From CAZPYD01 sp964590835 (lineage in GTDB: Bacteria; Patescibacteriota; Minisyncoccia; JAHISW01; Tagabacteraceae): a stretch of 27,226 nucleotides of DNA. Positions within the stretch are counted from its first letter, which is position 1; each line of letters begins with the position of its first letter. A model generated the notes under the pieces. It was given only the letters and a program-made list of their open reading frames with translations, was not told where the DNA came from and searched no databases. The DNA is taken from the NCBI GenBank assembly GCA_964590835.1, contig CAZPYD010000009.1, positions 1-27,226 on the forward strand, written 5' to 3'. This document shows positions 15,447-21,879 of the stretch, piece by piece. The position numbers and the translations under genes are program-made.

Positions 15447-16148
15447 ATGACGTTTGCTGAATTACTTTTTATTTTTGTGGGTGGTATTTTGCCAGCCCTA
15501 CTTTGGCTTTGGTTTTGGCTTAAAGAAGACAGGCTTCATCCGGAGCCGCGTCGTTTAATAATTTTAACTTTTTTTGCCGGTATGCTGGTGGTTGGTCTTG
15601 CTTTACCTGCAGAGCAGTTGATCCATTATATTTTTAAAAAATTAGATTTAACTTTGGCATGGGGTGGATTTTTACTTTTGTTTTTTTGGGCTTTTGCTGA
15701 AGAGTATGCTAAATACTTGGCTGCAAAGAAAGCAGCTCTTTGTCAAAGTGATTTTGATGAGCCGGTAGATGCCATGATATATCTTATTACTGCCGCGATT
15801 GGTTTTGCCGCCTTAGAAAATGTTATCTTTTTGTTTGGGACAGTGAGTGACTTTGGTTTAAATGCCGGCTTTATGACGGGGAATTTGCGTTTTACTGGTT
15901 CTACCTTACTTCATATTCTTAGTTCTGCTACGGTTGGTGCCGCTATTTCTTTGTCTTTTTATAAGCAAAAAAGTCGTTTTAAATATCTGACCTTTGGTCT
16001 TATTTTAGCCACACTTTTCCATGCTTTTTTTAATTTTTTTGTAATTAGAAGTAGCACGCAGGATATTTTTCAAGTGTTTATTCCATTATGGGTTTTAATT
16101 ATTGGTCTTCTCTTTCTTTTTGAAAAAATAAAGAGAATTAAAAAATAA
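15447..16148 (+). CDS. PrsW-family intramembrane metalloprotease
   Basis: A 233-residue multi-pass membrane protein (about seven hydrophobic helices). The PrsW signature is complete: E85-E86-x-x-K89 (FAEEYAKYLAA), FAALE with E124, H156 (LLHILSSA) and H192-x3-N196 (FHAFFNFF), which form the predicted metal site within the membrane. B. subtilis PrsW cleaves an anti-sigma factor. The substrate here is unknown and no sigma/anti-sigma pair is nearby. The start codon lies one base after a MITE end, so its upstream region has been replaced by the repeat. It may be transcribed with valS. Confidence 0.88.
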   Translation: MTFAELLFIFVGGILPALLWLWFWLKEDRLHPEPRRLIILTFFAGMLVVGLALPAEQLIHYIFKKLDLTLAWGGFLLLFFWAFAEEYAKYLAAKKAALCQSDFDEPVDAMIYLITAAIGFAALENVIFLFGTVSDFGLNAGFMTGNLRFTGSTLLHILSSATVGAAISLSFYKQKSRFKYLTFGLILATLFHAFFNFFVIRSSTQDIFQVFIPLWVLIIGLLFLFEKIKRIKK

Positions 16149-16174
16149 AAAATTAAAGTTATTCACATAGATTT

Positions 16175-16203
16175 TTGTAAGAAAGTATAATTTGTTGTAT
16201 AAT
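16175..16203 (+). promoter_or_regulatory. Promoter of the hsp20 gene
   Basis: TTGTAA (-35) and a perfect TATAAT (-10) are separated by exactly 17 bases. Transcription should begin near 16210, giving an ~80-base leader. Confidence 0.7.
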
Positions 16204-16210
16204 TTAATAG

Positions 16211-16258
16211 ACTTATTCCTATTAAAATTTTGATGAAAAAGTTACTTTGGGAATAGGT
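16211..16258 (+). promoter_or_regulatory. Inverted repeat at the start of the hsp20 leader
   Basis: ACTTATTCC (16211-16219) can pair with GGGAATAGGT (16249-16258) through nine pairs including one G-U. It lies immediately after the predicted transcription start. It could be an operator, a 5' stabilising stem or part of an RNA thermosensor. It is not the CIRCE sequence. Confidence 0.4.
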
Positions 16259-16289
16259 TTAAGATAAAATTAAATTTTAAAATATTATT

Positions 16290-16751
16290 ATGTCAAAAGG
16301 TTCTTTTTTTGAAAGATTAACAGGTAACATACCTGATGAAGAAGAAAGAGAGTTAAAAATAAAAGAAGAAAAGGTATCAAAATCTGATAAAAAGGAAAAA
16401 GATTGGATAGAAGAAGATGGGGTTGGGCAGCTGACTGTAGATATGTATCAAAAACCAAATGAAATTATTATCAAGGCAATGCTTGCGGGTGTTAATCCAG
16501 AAAATTTAGATGTTTCTATTGCTCAAGATATGATAACTATAAAGGGTAAAAGACAGAGTTCAAAAGAGACTTCGGAAGAAAATTATTTTTATAAAGAGTT
16601 ATATTGGGGGAGTTTTACCAGGTCAATATTGTTACCACAAGAAATTGACCCAGATAGTGCCGAAGCAAAGCTTAAAGACGGTTTGCTCGTAATACGTCTT
16701 CCTAAAGTAGATAAAGACAAGACACAAAAACTGAAGATAAGTACGGTTTAA
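16290..16751 (+). CDS. Hsp20 small heat-shock protein
   Basis: An ATP-independent chaperone that holds unfolding proteins. The 153-residue protein has a charged N-terminal arm (about 1-45, rich in E and K) and an alpha-crystallin domain (about 46-145) with GQLTVDMYQKPNEIIIKAML, AGVNPENLDVSIAQDMITIKG, the NYFYKELYWGSFTRSILLP strand and AKLKDGLLVIRLPK. The C-terminal tail lacks an obvious IxI motif beyond LKISTV. It has its own promoter and a long palindromic terminator, so it is a single-gene transcript. Confidence 0.93.
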   Translation: MSKGSFFERLTGNIPDEEERELKIKEEKVSKSDKKEKDWIEEDGVGQLTVDMYQKPNEIIIKAMLAGVNPENLDVSIAQDMITIKGKRQSSKETSEENYFYKELYWGSFTRSILLPQEIDPDSAEAKLKDGLLVIRLPKVDKDKTQKLKISTV

Positions 16752-16771
16752 GAATTTCAAATATTAATACT

Positions 16772-16811
16772 AAATATTAAACGCCTCACACATGTGAGGC
16801 GTTTAATATTT
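16772..16811. terminator. Long perfect palindromic terminator after hsp20
   Basis: Perfect 19-bp arms (AAATATTAAACGCCTCACA and complement) around a CA loop. The arm ends are A/T tracts, so it could stop transcription both ways. Confidence 0.88.
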
Positions 16812-16824
16812 ACAGGGAAGGGAA

Positions 16825-16967
16825 GGTGAGAACCGGTCACTCTCGTGGATATTTTTTTCGTTTTTCAAACTCAAAAATATCTCACTCCCTTGACCACCAC
16901 TCGGGCTGTCGCCTCCGCTTCGCTACGGCTCGCTTCGCCAGCCCTCGGTTCGATTCCACTCCTCGGC
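16825..16967 (-). repeat. tRNA-tagged palindromic insert, family A, copy 2 (tRNA-Phe)
   Basis: Read on the minus strand it starts with an inverted copy of the tRNA-Phe T-arm and acceptor (16947-16967), followed by the GC-rich family A core (GAGGGCTGGCGAAGCGAGCC to GGCGACAGCCCGAGTGG). An A/T arm ends CCACGAGAGTGACCGGTTC. It lies just past the tRNA-Phe terminator, so tRNA 3' end, terminator and inverted copy make one ~94-bp palindrome (16947-17040). Confidence 0.82.
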
Positions 16968-16980
16968 TACAAAAAAACAT

Positions 16981-17010
16981 AGAAGACCGAAGCATACGCT
17001 TCAGTCTTCT
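16981..17010 (-). terminator. Terminator of tRNA-Phe
   Basis: AGAAGAC-GAAGC arms around ATAC with one mismatch, followed on the minus strand by ATGTTTTTTTG. It forms the centre of the larger palindrome. Confidence 0.75.
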
Positions 17011-17018
17011 TGTTTTTG

Positions 17019-17090
17019 TGCCGAGGAGTGGAATCGAACCACCGACCCCAACTTTTTCAGAGTTGTGCTCTACCACTGAGCTACCTCGGC
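17019..17090 (-). tRNA. tRNA-Phe (anticodon GAA)
   Basis: Acceptor GCCGAGG/CCTCGGC, D-arm GCTC/GAGC, anticodon stem CAACT/AGTTG with loop CTGAAAA giving GAA, T-arm GGTGG-TTCGATT-CCACT, discriminator A, no CCA. It starts 10 bases after the stop codon of a small membrane protein gene on the same strand and may be co-transcribed with it. Confidence 0.96.
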
Positions 17091-17100
17091 TAGTATGTAT

Positions 17101-17421
17101 TTATTGTTTTTGAGTATTTTCGAAAAAACTTCGAATGTTTTCAAGTGTAGTTGGCGGTAACTCTTTTATTTCATTACTTGCTTTCCCTATAGTTGATACA
17201 TCTTGTCTTATTTGACTTACAGTTTGCCAGAATGTTTCCATAAAAGGTTGGATATAATAATATGCTCCAAAAGCAAGTAAAATAATAATTGCCCATCTTA
17301 AAAATTTTACAAAACTGCTAATTTTTTGGGTTCTGCGAACCTTCTTTAAGAGTTTAAGTGATTCTTCGGAAATAGCAAGGTTTTTTTTGAGTAATCTTTT
17401 TGTTTGTTCTAATTCATCCAT
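17101..17421 (-). CDS. Small single-helix membrane protein, unknown function
   Basis: 106 residues: a charged helical N-terminus (MDELEQTKRLLKKNLAISEE), one transmembrane helix (about 41-61, FLRWAIIILLAFGAYYYI) and a polar C-terminal helix ending ENTQKQ. The composition suggests a membrane-anchored coiled-coil protein. No family is recognised. It lies immediately upstream of tRNA-Phe on the same strand. A TATATAAT-like -10 sits just before the ATG. Probably a real gene. Confidence 0.65.
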   Translation of the reverse strand: MDELEQTKRLLKKNLAISEESLKLLKKVRRTQKISSFVKFLRWAIIILLAFGAYYYIQPFMETFWQTVSQIRQDVSTIGKASNEIKELPPTTLENIRSFFENTQKQ

Positions 17422-17513
17422 ATAAAACTATTATATAAAATATTTCGGTGGTTGGCGAGGGAGGGGATTCGGTTAGGAGTATTTTGCTTAGTATATAAAT
17501 ATTTGTTTTAATC

Positions 17514-17542
17514 TTGACAATGTAATACAGTAGTAATACAAT
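17514..17542 (+). promoter_or_regulatory. Promoter and possible operator of the toxin-antitoxin pair
   Basis: A consensus TTGACA (-35), a 17-base spacer and TACAAT (-10). The spacer carries two TAATAC units in TGTAATACAGTAGTAATACA, roughly symmetrical (TGTA..TACA). A ribbon-helix-helix antitoxin dimer would be expected to bind there to repress its own operon. Confidence 0.65.
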
Positions 17543-17571
17543 TATTATATATAATTAAATTGAAAAATATC

Positions 17572-17799
17572 ATGAGACAAGTATTAAGTTTATCATTACC
17601 AAGTCAAACAACTAAAGAACTAAAAAAAAGCTCTAAACAAAGAGGGTTTAACTCTGTTTCTGCTTATGTTAAATATTTGTTTGAATTAGACAAAAACTTA
17701 CTTTCTGAAGAATATTTATTAGATTCAATAAAAAAAGCTAGAAAAGAATATAAAGAAAATAAAACAATAAAGGCTGATTCTTTAAACAGTTTAGTATGA
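17572..17799 (+). CDS. Ribbon-helix-helix antitoxin
   Basis: 75 residues from the ATG at 17572; an in-frame TTG at 17560 is less likely. The N-terminal RHH domain begins MRQVLSLSLPSQTTKELKKS, a beta strand then helix, followed by RGFNSVSAYVKYLFEL. The C-terminal charged tail would wrap the toxin. The stop codon overlaps the toxin ATG by four bases (ATGA), the usual translational coupling of type II toxin-antitoxin pairs. It is expected to neutralise the toxin and autorepress the promoter at 17514-17542. Confidence 0.82.
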   Translation: MRQVLSLSLPSQTTKELKKSSKQRGFNSVSAYVKYLFELDKNLLSEEYLLDSIKKARKEYKENKTIKADSLNSLV

Positions 17800-18068
17800 T
17801 TATTAAAGAAATACAGTATTCTAAAAAATTTGCCAAAGAGTTGAAAAAACTTCCAAAAGAAATTTTAAGCATAGCAATAAAAAAAGAAAAAATATTTAAA
17901 AATAATCCACTACATCCATCTTTGAGACTCCATGAATTACATGGAAAATTTAAAGGTATTTGGTCAATTTCTTTAACTGGCAATTATAGAATTATATTTG
18001 AGCGTATGTTGAATGGGGATATATTGTTTATATCTATCGGTAAGCATGATATTTATAAATATTTATAA
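17796..18068 (+). CDS. RelE/ParE-superfamily toxin
   Basis: A 90-residue basic protein. Family pattern: YSKKFAKELKKLPKEI at the N-terminus, HPSLRLHELHGKFKGIWSIS, GNYRIIFER and a C-terminal strand ending SIGKHDIYKYL. It matches RelE/YafQ-type mRNA interferases, in which the conserved Arg in NYR and C-terminal His/Tyr contribute to catalysis or RNA contact. ParE-like gyrase inhibition cannot be excluded. It overlaps the antitoxin by 4 bp. The stop is followed within a few bases by the repeat array downstream of tRNA-Val. Confidence 0.82.
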   Translation: MIIKEIQYSKKFAKELKKLPKEILSIAIKKEKIFKNNPLHPSLRLHELHGKFKGIWSISLTGNYRIIFERMLNGDILFISIGKHDIYKYL

Positions 18069-18090
18069 AAATATTTGGGGGATTGACGAG

Positions 18091-18130
18091 TGGGGACTCG
18101 GCTACAAGTCCGCCTGCCGGCAGGCAGGTC
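18091..18130. repeat. Extra repeat end plus GCCTGCCGGCAGGC palindrome
   Basis: GGGACTCGGCTACAAGTC resembles the outer end of the family B insert (GGGACTCGGTCACAAGTC at 18336). It is joined to a perfect 14-bp palindrome GCCTGCCGGCAGGC (18112-18125), related to GCCTACCGGCAGGC at 24516 and 24763. Confidence 0.6.
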
Positions 18131-18157
18131 CTCAAAAAACATAGTCGTTGAGTGAGT

Positions 18158-18271
18158 GACTCGGCCACTCTCGCAATCCTACGGATTGCTCCCTCGGCCC
18201 CCACTCGGGCTGTCGCCTTCGCTTCGCTACGACTCGCTTCGCCAGCCCTCGGTTCGAGTCCCTCATCGTCC
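18158..18271 (-). repeat. tRNA-tagged palindromic insert, family A, copy 3 (tRNA-Val)
   Basis: Contains the family A core (18200-18250) next to an inverted copy of the tRNA-Val T-arm and acceptor (18251-18271) that continues into AATAAAATC, near-identical to the sequence downstream of the real tRNA-Val. The outer end (GACTCGG) carries the Val-type T-loop letters rather than those seen at the Phe or Arg copies. Confidence 0.8.
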
Positions 18272-18335
18272 AATAAAATCATCTAGTTGGTTAAACTATG
18301 ATAGGGGACTCGCTCTATGGTTACTAATTCGCTTC

Positions 18336-18424
18336 GGGACTCGGTCACAAGTCGCTCACTTCGTTTGCGCTCGCGACCCCGGCTCGGCGACCCTCCGTTT
18401 CACTTCGGGTGCCCGCCTGCGCCT

Positions 18425-18443
<19 letters not shown>
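18336..18443 (-). repeat. tRNA-tagged palindromic insert, family B, copy 1 (tRNA-Val)
   Basis: A second core family: minus-strand GGCGCAGGCGGGCACCCGAA to GGGTCGCCGAGCC and GGGTCGCGAGCGC. The inner end is TTCGAGTCCCTCATCATCC, a one-mismatch inverted copy of the tRNA-Val 3' end. The outer end is GACCGAGTCCC, again with the Val-type T-loop. Confidence 0.8.
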
Positions 18444-18565
<122 letters not shown>

Positions 18566-18597
18566 ATGTTTATGGTGTAATATATTTTATTGTAAAG

Positions 18598-18665
18598 CAT
18601 CTTCCGTGTAAACGGCAAAACATCTCTTTAGCTCTTTTGCCTCCAGCCAACTGAGCTAATCGTCC
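18598..18665 (-). pseudogene. Truncated tRNA-Val copy 1 with remodelled anticodon arm
   Basis: Starts exactly 100 bp upstream of the real tRNA-Val with GGACGATTAGCTCAGTTGGC, so the 5' acceptor strand and D-arm are intact. The 5' side of the anticodon stem is then replaced by a hairpin (GGCAAAA/TTTTGCC), after which TTTACAC and GAAGATG resume. There is no T-arm or 3' acceptor strand. Confidence 0.8.
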
Positions 18666-18695
18666 TTAGTTGATAGCTATATTATTGTATAAAAG

Positions 18696-18765
18696 TTCTT
18701 CGGTGTAAACGGTAAAAAGGTCACTTAAGGATCTTTTTACCTCTGGCCAACTGAGCTAACCGTCC
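18696..18765 (-). pseudogene. Truncated tRNA-Val copy 2 with remodelled anticodon arm
   Basis: Starts exactly 100 bp upstream of copy 1 with GGACGGTTAGCTCAGTTGGC. It carries a different hairpin (GGTAAAAAG/CTTTTTACC) at the same place, then GTTTACACCGAAGAA. No T-arm. Each unit also contains a promoter-like A/T segment upstream. Confidence 0.8.
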
Positions 18766-18807
18766 ATGTTGTTGAACGTATATAACTATACTGTAAAAAA
18801 TTTAACC

Positions 18808-18946
18808 TTTCAAGTCTCCCGAGAGGGAATCGGTCAGGAGTCGCTTTATTATATAGTCGCTTCACTCCTTATAATAATAGCGCTCACGACCCTGGCTCGG
18901 CGACCCTCCGTTTTACTTCGGGTGCCCGCCTGCGCCCTTCGATTCC
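18808..18946 (-). repeat. tRNA-tagged palindromic insert, family B, copy 2 (tRNA-Arg)
   Basis: The outer end (18808-18832) is an exact 25-bp direct copy of the tRNA-Arg 3' end and flank at 19000-19024. The inner end (TTCGATTCC at 18938-18946) is a partial inverted copy. Between them is the family B core, near-identical to 18370-18425. The direct repeat of a tRNA 3' end resembles the attachment sites left by integration into tRNA genes. Confidence 0.82.
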
Positions 18947-19006
18947 TTTACAGAAGTAAAACAATTTAACCCTAATGCTGTCGCATCAGGTTTAAATTGT
19001 TTCAAG

Positions 19007-19078
19007 TCTCCCGAGAGGGAATCGAACCCCCATTAGAGGCTTAGAAGGCCTCCGTTCTATCCATTGAACTACCGGGAG
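19007..19078 (-). tRNA. tRNA-Arg (anticodon TCT)
   Basis: Acceptor CTCCCGG/TCGGGAG (one G-U), D-arm GTTC/GAAC, anticodon stem GAGGC/GCCTC with loop CTTCTAA giving TCT, T-arm GGGGG-TTCGATT-CCCTC, discriminator A, no CCA. Downstream is an ACAATTTAA hairpin that probably terminates it, then the family B insert. Confidence 0.96.
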
Positions 19079-19084
19079 ATATTA

Positions 19085-19354
19085 TTACAGGGAGAACAAT
19101 ATATTATCAAAATTTTCTTTCTTCTTTTCTTTTATTGATATTATTTTTTCAAGCAGTTCCTGTTTTATTTTTAATGGCTCTGTTATTGTAGTTTCTTCTT
19201 TAAAAAATAACTCACTTTCCAGTTTTTGAAAAATAAAGATATTTAAAAATAATATTACAACAAAACCAGCAAGAAAAGCAACAACAAACACCTTCCAAAT
19301 AAAATATTTGTTTATTTTCCTATTTATTTTTTTAATTATTTGGTATATGTTCAT
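19085..19354 (-). CDS. Small membrane protein at the end of the pil cluster
   Basis: 89 residues: a basic N-terminus (MNIYQIIKKINRKINKY), one transmembrane helix (about 20-42, VFVVAFLAGFVVILFLNIFIF) and a charged helical C-terminus. It begins 4 bases after the pilO stop on the same strand, so it is almost certainly co-transcribed with pilM-N-O. Position and single-helix topology suggest an inner-membrane accessory of the pilus assembly platform (the place PilP would take), but there is no PilP similarity that I can see. Confidence 0.65.
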   Translation of the reverse strand: MNIYQIIKKINRKINKYFIWKVFVVAFLAGFVVILFLNIFIFQKLESELFFKEETTITEPLKIKQELLEKIISIKEKKKENFDNILFSL

Positions 19355-19358
19355 ATGT

Positions 19359-19892
19359 TTATATCTTCAGCGGAATATAACTTAAAAGTTTAATTTTTGT
19401 ACTTGCTTCCCATTTATCTTGATCACTCAGAGATTCTTTTATAAGGACTTTTTCAAAAACCACTTGGTAAATATCGTTTTCCAGGAGATTTATAAATTTG
19501 TAAACTTCAGAAAAGTCACCAATTATAATTAAATCAAAAATTGGTTTTTCCCCTGATTCTCCTCTAGGAATATTGGCTCTTTCCATTTCTAATGAAACCT
19601 TTGATTGTTTAGCTAGGTATTCTAATCTTTGGATAAAATCGATAATAGAAGTTTCATTTAAAAAGATGGATTTTATTTCACTGATCTCTTTTTTGTGTAA
19701 GGCTAATTGTTTTTCTGTATTTTTTATATTTTCAATACTTTGCCAGTAAAAAGAAAGTTCTCCTTGGTTTTTTAGAAAAGACTCTTTTTTTGTGTTTATT
19801 TTAGTCAATAAAAAGTACTCCAATATAATTAATATTAGAATAAAAAAAACAATAAGAGCAGTGGTTTTTAAAATTTTTCGAGAATTTTTCAT
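19359..19892 (-). CDS. pilO: PilO-like pilus alignment protein
   Basis: 177 residues with an N-terminal transmembrane helix (about 9-31, LKTTALIVFFILILIILEYF), a coiled-coil segment (about 35-80) and a C-terminal ferredoxin-like domain (about 85-177) containing FDLIIIGDFSEVYKFINLLEN, the usual PilO pattern (hydrophobic strand, G-x-[FY]-x-x-[VL]-x-x-F-[IL]-x-x-L-E). It forms dimers with PilN in the inner membrane and links PilM to the pilus channel. It starts 6 bases after the PilN stop. Confidence 0.82.
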   Translation of the reverse strand: MKNSRKILKTTALIVFFILILIILEYFLLTKINTKKESFLKNQGELSFYWQSIENIKNTEKQLALHKKEISEIKSIFLNETSIIDFIQRLEYLAKQSKVSLEMERANIPRGESGEKPIFDLIIIGDFSEVYKFINLLENDIYQVVFEKVLIKESLSDQDKWEASTKIKLLSYIPLKI

Positions 19893-19898
19893 ACTACG

Positions 19899-20453
19899 TT
19901 ATTGGCGTTTTAGTTCTATTGTTATTGAAAAATCTATATCCTCTTCTTTTAAAAGATTAGAGATAGGTGATTGAACATCTTGAAAGTAATTTTTTGATTT
20001 TAATATATTGATAAAACTTACTAGATTTTCTCTGGTATCGGTATTGCCTTTTATTGAAACAGTTGGTTTGATTTTGATATTTGTTGGAATGTTAAATAAA
20101 AAAGACTCTAGCTTTACGGAATTGTCTTTGTTTGCATCTATTATCTCAAAAAGATCGTCGGTTATTGGTGTCATCTGGTTTTCATTTATTTGAAAAGAGA
20201 GAAGAAGTTCGTTTATATTTTTAATTTTAGATTCTGATTCTTCCAACCCTTCTTTTTGTGCCATTTCCTTGGTAATTATTATTTGGCTTGCGGAATTTTT
20301 GATATAAGAATCCACTATAAAAAACAAAGAAAAAGAAAGAATAATTTGTGTAAAGATTAAGATAATAATAGCTAAACCAAAAACAACAATAGATCTTCTC
20401 ATGAATGCTTTTTGTGTTTGTTTTTTATTTTTTTGTGGTAGTAGGTTTATCAT
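19899..20453 (-). CDS. pilN: PilN-like pilus assembly protein
   Basis: 184 residues. The diagnostic cytoplasmic N-terminus MINLLPQ, which docks into a groove of PilM, is followed by a transmembrane helix (about 22-47), a coiled coil and a C-terminal domain with ENLVSFINILKSKNYFQDV. The ATG directly abuts the pilM stop codon (no spacing), indicating translational coupling. Part of the type IV pilus or competence pseudopilus inner-membrane complex. Confidence 0.84.
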   Translation of the reverse strand: MINLLPQKNKKQTQKAFMRRSIVVFGLAIIILIFTQIILSFSLFFIVDSYIKNSASQIIITKEMAQKEGLEESESKIKNINELLLSFQINENQMTPITDDLFEIIDANKDNSVKLESFLFNIPTNIKIKPTVSIKGNTDTRENLVSFINILKSKNYFQDVQSPISNLLKEEDIDFSITIELKRQ

Positions 20454-21524
20454 TTATTGTTTGAATGATCTTAAAGCTAATCCTATTGCGGTGGCATACA
20501 TTAAAGATTCTCTCCTATTCATTTCTGGAACATAATCTTTAAAAGTAGTAATATTTTTCCAAGGGTTACCTATTTCAACTGGTTTTTTAAGCTCGTAAGC
20601 GAAATAATCAGTAAGTCCAGCCATATTGGCATCTCCACCACAAAGTATTATTTTTGTTACTTCTTTGTACTTAAAACTTTGTTGTTCTGCATATTGATTC
20701 CAATATTTTAATATTCTGGCAGCTTCATCTTTTATAACGGAAATAGCTGGCAAAATAGCTTTTATTATTTCGCTGTTTGTTTTTTTGAGAATCTGTCTTT
20801 TTTTTGTTTTTTCAGCTTCAAAAATATCCAAATTTAAGTTTTTGGCCAAAGTTTTATCTATGTGTCTGCCTCCTACCTTTATGGTTGAGCTAAACTTTGT
20901 AATTCCTTCTTCACCTACAACAAAACTTGTTCGCATTTTACCGAAATCTATTATCATAACAGATTCTTCGATACTTTCTTCAACTAGCGCTCTAAATATA
21001 GATTGATTTTCCAATTCAAAAACAGTCGGTGTAAAACCTGCTTTTGTAAAAACATCAGCATAGTTTTCTACAATATTTTTGGGAAAAGCGTTTAAAATTA
21101 TTTCTAAAATACCTTTTTTTGTTGGTTTTTTAATAACTTCATAATCAAAAACAATATCTTCTGGAGGGAAGGGTACTATTTCTTCCAGCTGCATTTCAAG
21201 GCTTTTGCGAATTTGTGCTTCGGGCATTTGTGGTAATTGCACTACTTTTATAAAGGCTTTTTCTTCTGGTAAAGACGCAATAACAAATGGGTTGCCTAGT
21301 TGATTGTTAAGTAGCTTAAGGTTTTCTATTAAGTTTTCTTTTAGTTTGATTTTTCCTTTTTCTATAACCTTTTTTTCTATTTTTTTGTCGCCAAATTTTT
21401 TAAGACGAAGCTGGTTATTTTTCTTTTCCAATTCTACAAACTTAATGCTTTTGTCAGAAACATCTATACCAATAGCTGGCATATTTAGATAATTAGGGAA
21501 TGGAAAAAATTTAGAGAAAAGCAT
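20454..21524 (-). CDS. pilM: PilM-like actin-fold pilus assembly ATPase
   Basis: A cytoplasmic FtsA/actin-like protein that binds PilN. It shows the phosphate-1 region AIGIDVSDKSIKFVEL, MQLEEIVPFPPEDIVFDYEVI, VMIIDFGKMRTSFVV (second phosphate loop, with DFG in place of the usual DIG), GGRHIDKTLAKNL and IILCGGDANMAGL near the C-terminus. I place the start at 21524 (MLFSKFFPFPNY). The frame is open to 21545, but those first seven codons are the end of a MITE. The start ATG overlaps the target-site duplication CATA, so the insertion landed exactly at the original 5' end of the gene. First gene of pilM-N-O-(unknown). Confidence 0.88.
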   Translation of the reverse strand: MLFSKFFPFPNYLNMPAIGIDVSDKSIKFVELEKKNNQLRLKKFGDKKIEKKVIEKGKIKLKENLIENLKLLNNQLGNPFVIASLPEEKAFIKVVQLPQMPEAQIRKSLEMQLEEIVPFPPEDIVFDYEVIKKPTKKGILEIILNAFPKNIVENYADVFTKAGFTPTVFELENQSIFRALVEESIEESVMIIDFGKMRTSFVVGEEGITKFSSTIKVGGRHIDKTLAKNLNLDIFEAEKTKKRQILKKTNSEIIKAILPAISVIKDEAARILKYWNQYAEQQSFKYKEVTKIILCGGDANMAGLTDYFAYELKKPVEIGNPWKNITTFKDYVPEMNRRESLMYATAIGLALRSFKQ

Positions 21525-21525
21525 A

Positions 21526-21674
21526 CCCGGTAAGTACAATTTCAAATTGTTTAATTTAAAATTGCGTAATTTAAATTAATAATTTATCAAAACGCTGATT
21601 GCTCAAAGTTTTCTTTTATATATACTCCCGGCTGCCAATTAAACATCTATTATTTGAAATTGAATACTACCGGG
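21526..21674. mobile_element. MITE-like element, copy 3 (149 bp) at the pilM start
   Basis: Same ends as the copies at 2940 and 15299 but in the opposite orientation. It is flanked by a perfect 4-bp duplication CATA (21522-21525 and 21675-21678). On the minus strand the interior reads TTTAATTGGCAGCCGGGAGT and AAAACTTTGAGCAATCAGCG, shared with the other copies. Removing it plus one CATA restores a short TATAAT-to-ATG distance for pilM. Confidence 0.88.
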
Positions 21675-21742
21675 CATATGTATAAATTATACAATAACTT
21701 CTTTATGGGCGCTAATTTATGTGTGAATATCGATGGTTATTT

Positions 21743-21776
21743 AATTACGTAATTAATTACGTAATTAATTACGTAG
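21743..21776. promoter_or_regulatory. Three tandem AATTACGTAATT palindromes upstream of rtcB
   Basis: A 12-bp palindrome repeated at 21743, 21755 and 21767 (the last incomplete), ending 10 bases before a possible -35 (TTGTGT, 21786-21791) and a TATATA -10 (21808-21813). Head-to-tail palindromes next to a promoter suggest cooperative binding sites for a regulator, but the protein is unknown. Confidence 0.4.
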
Positions 21777-21831
21777 TTTTGTGTTTTGTGTTTGGTTGGT
21801 GTGGTATTATATAGATAAGATTGATTTGGAT

Positions 21832-21879
21832 GATTAGTATTATTCGTGTCATTAGTAGAATTAATATATTAGTATCGTG
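21832..21879 (+). repeat. TTAGTAT-type repeat ending at the rtcB start codon
   Basis: Short units (ATTAGTAT, ATTCGTGTC, ATTAGTAG, ATATTAGTATCGTG) that also flank the GxxExxY gene at 23284 and 23708. The final GTG is the start codon of rtcB. Confidence 0.7.

Noticed and set aside
16211..16258. CIRCE/HrcA operator at hsp20
   Set aside because: The arms do not resemble TTAGCACTC/GAGTGCTAA and the spacing is about 29 bases instead of 9.
16826..17113. ORFs on both strands over tRNA-Phe and its insert
   Set aside because: They overlap a confident tRNA gene and a repeat; the peptides simply translate the repeat.
18598..18765. CRISPR array or functional extra tRNA-Val genes
   Set aside because: There are only three units with no constant repeat plus variable spacer pattern; the copies lack T-arm and 3' acceptor strand so cannot fold as tRNAs.
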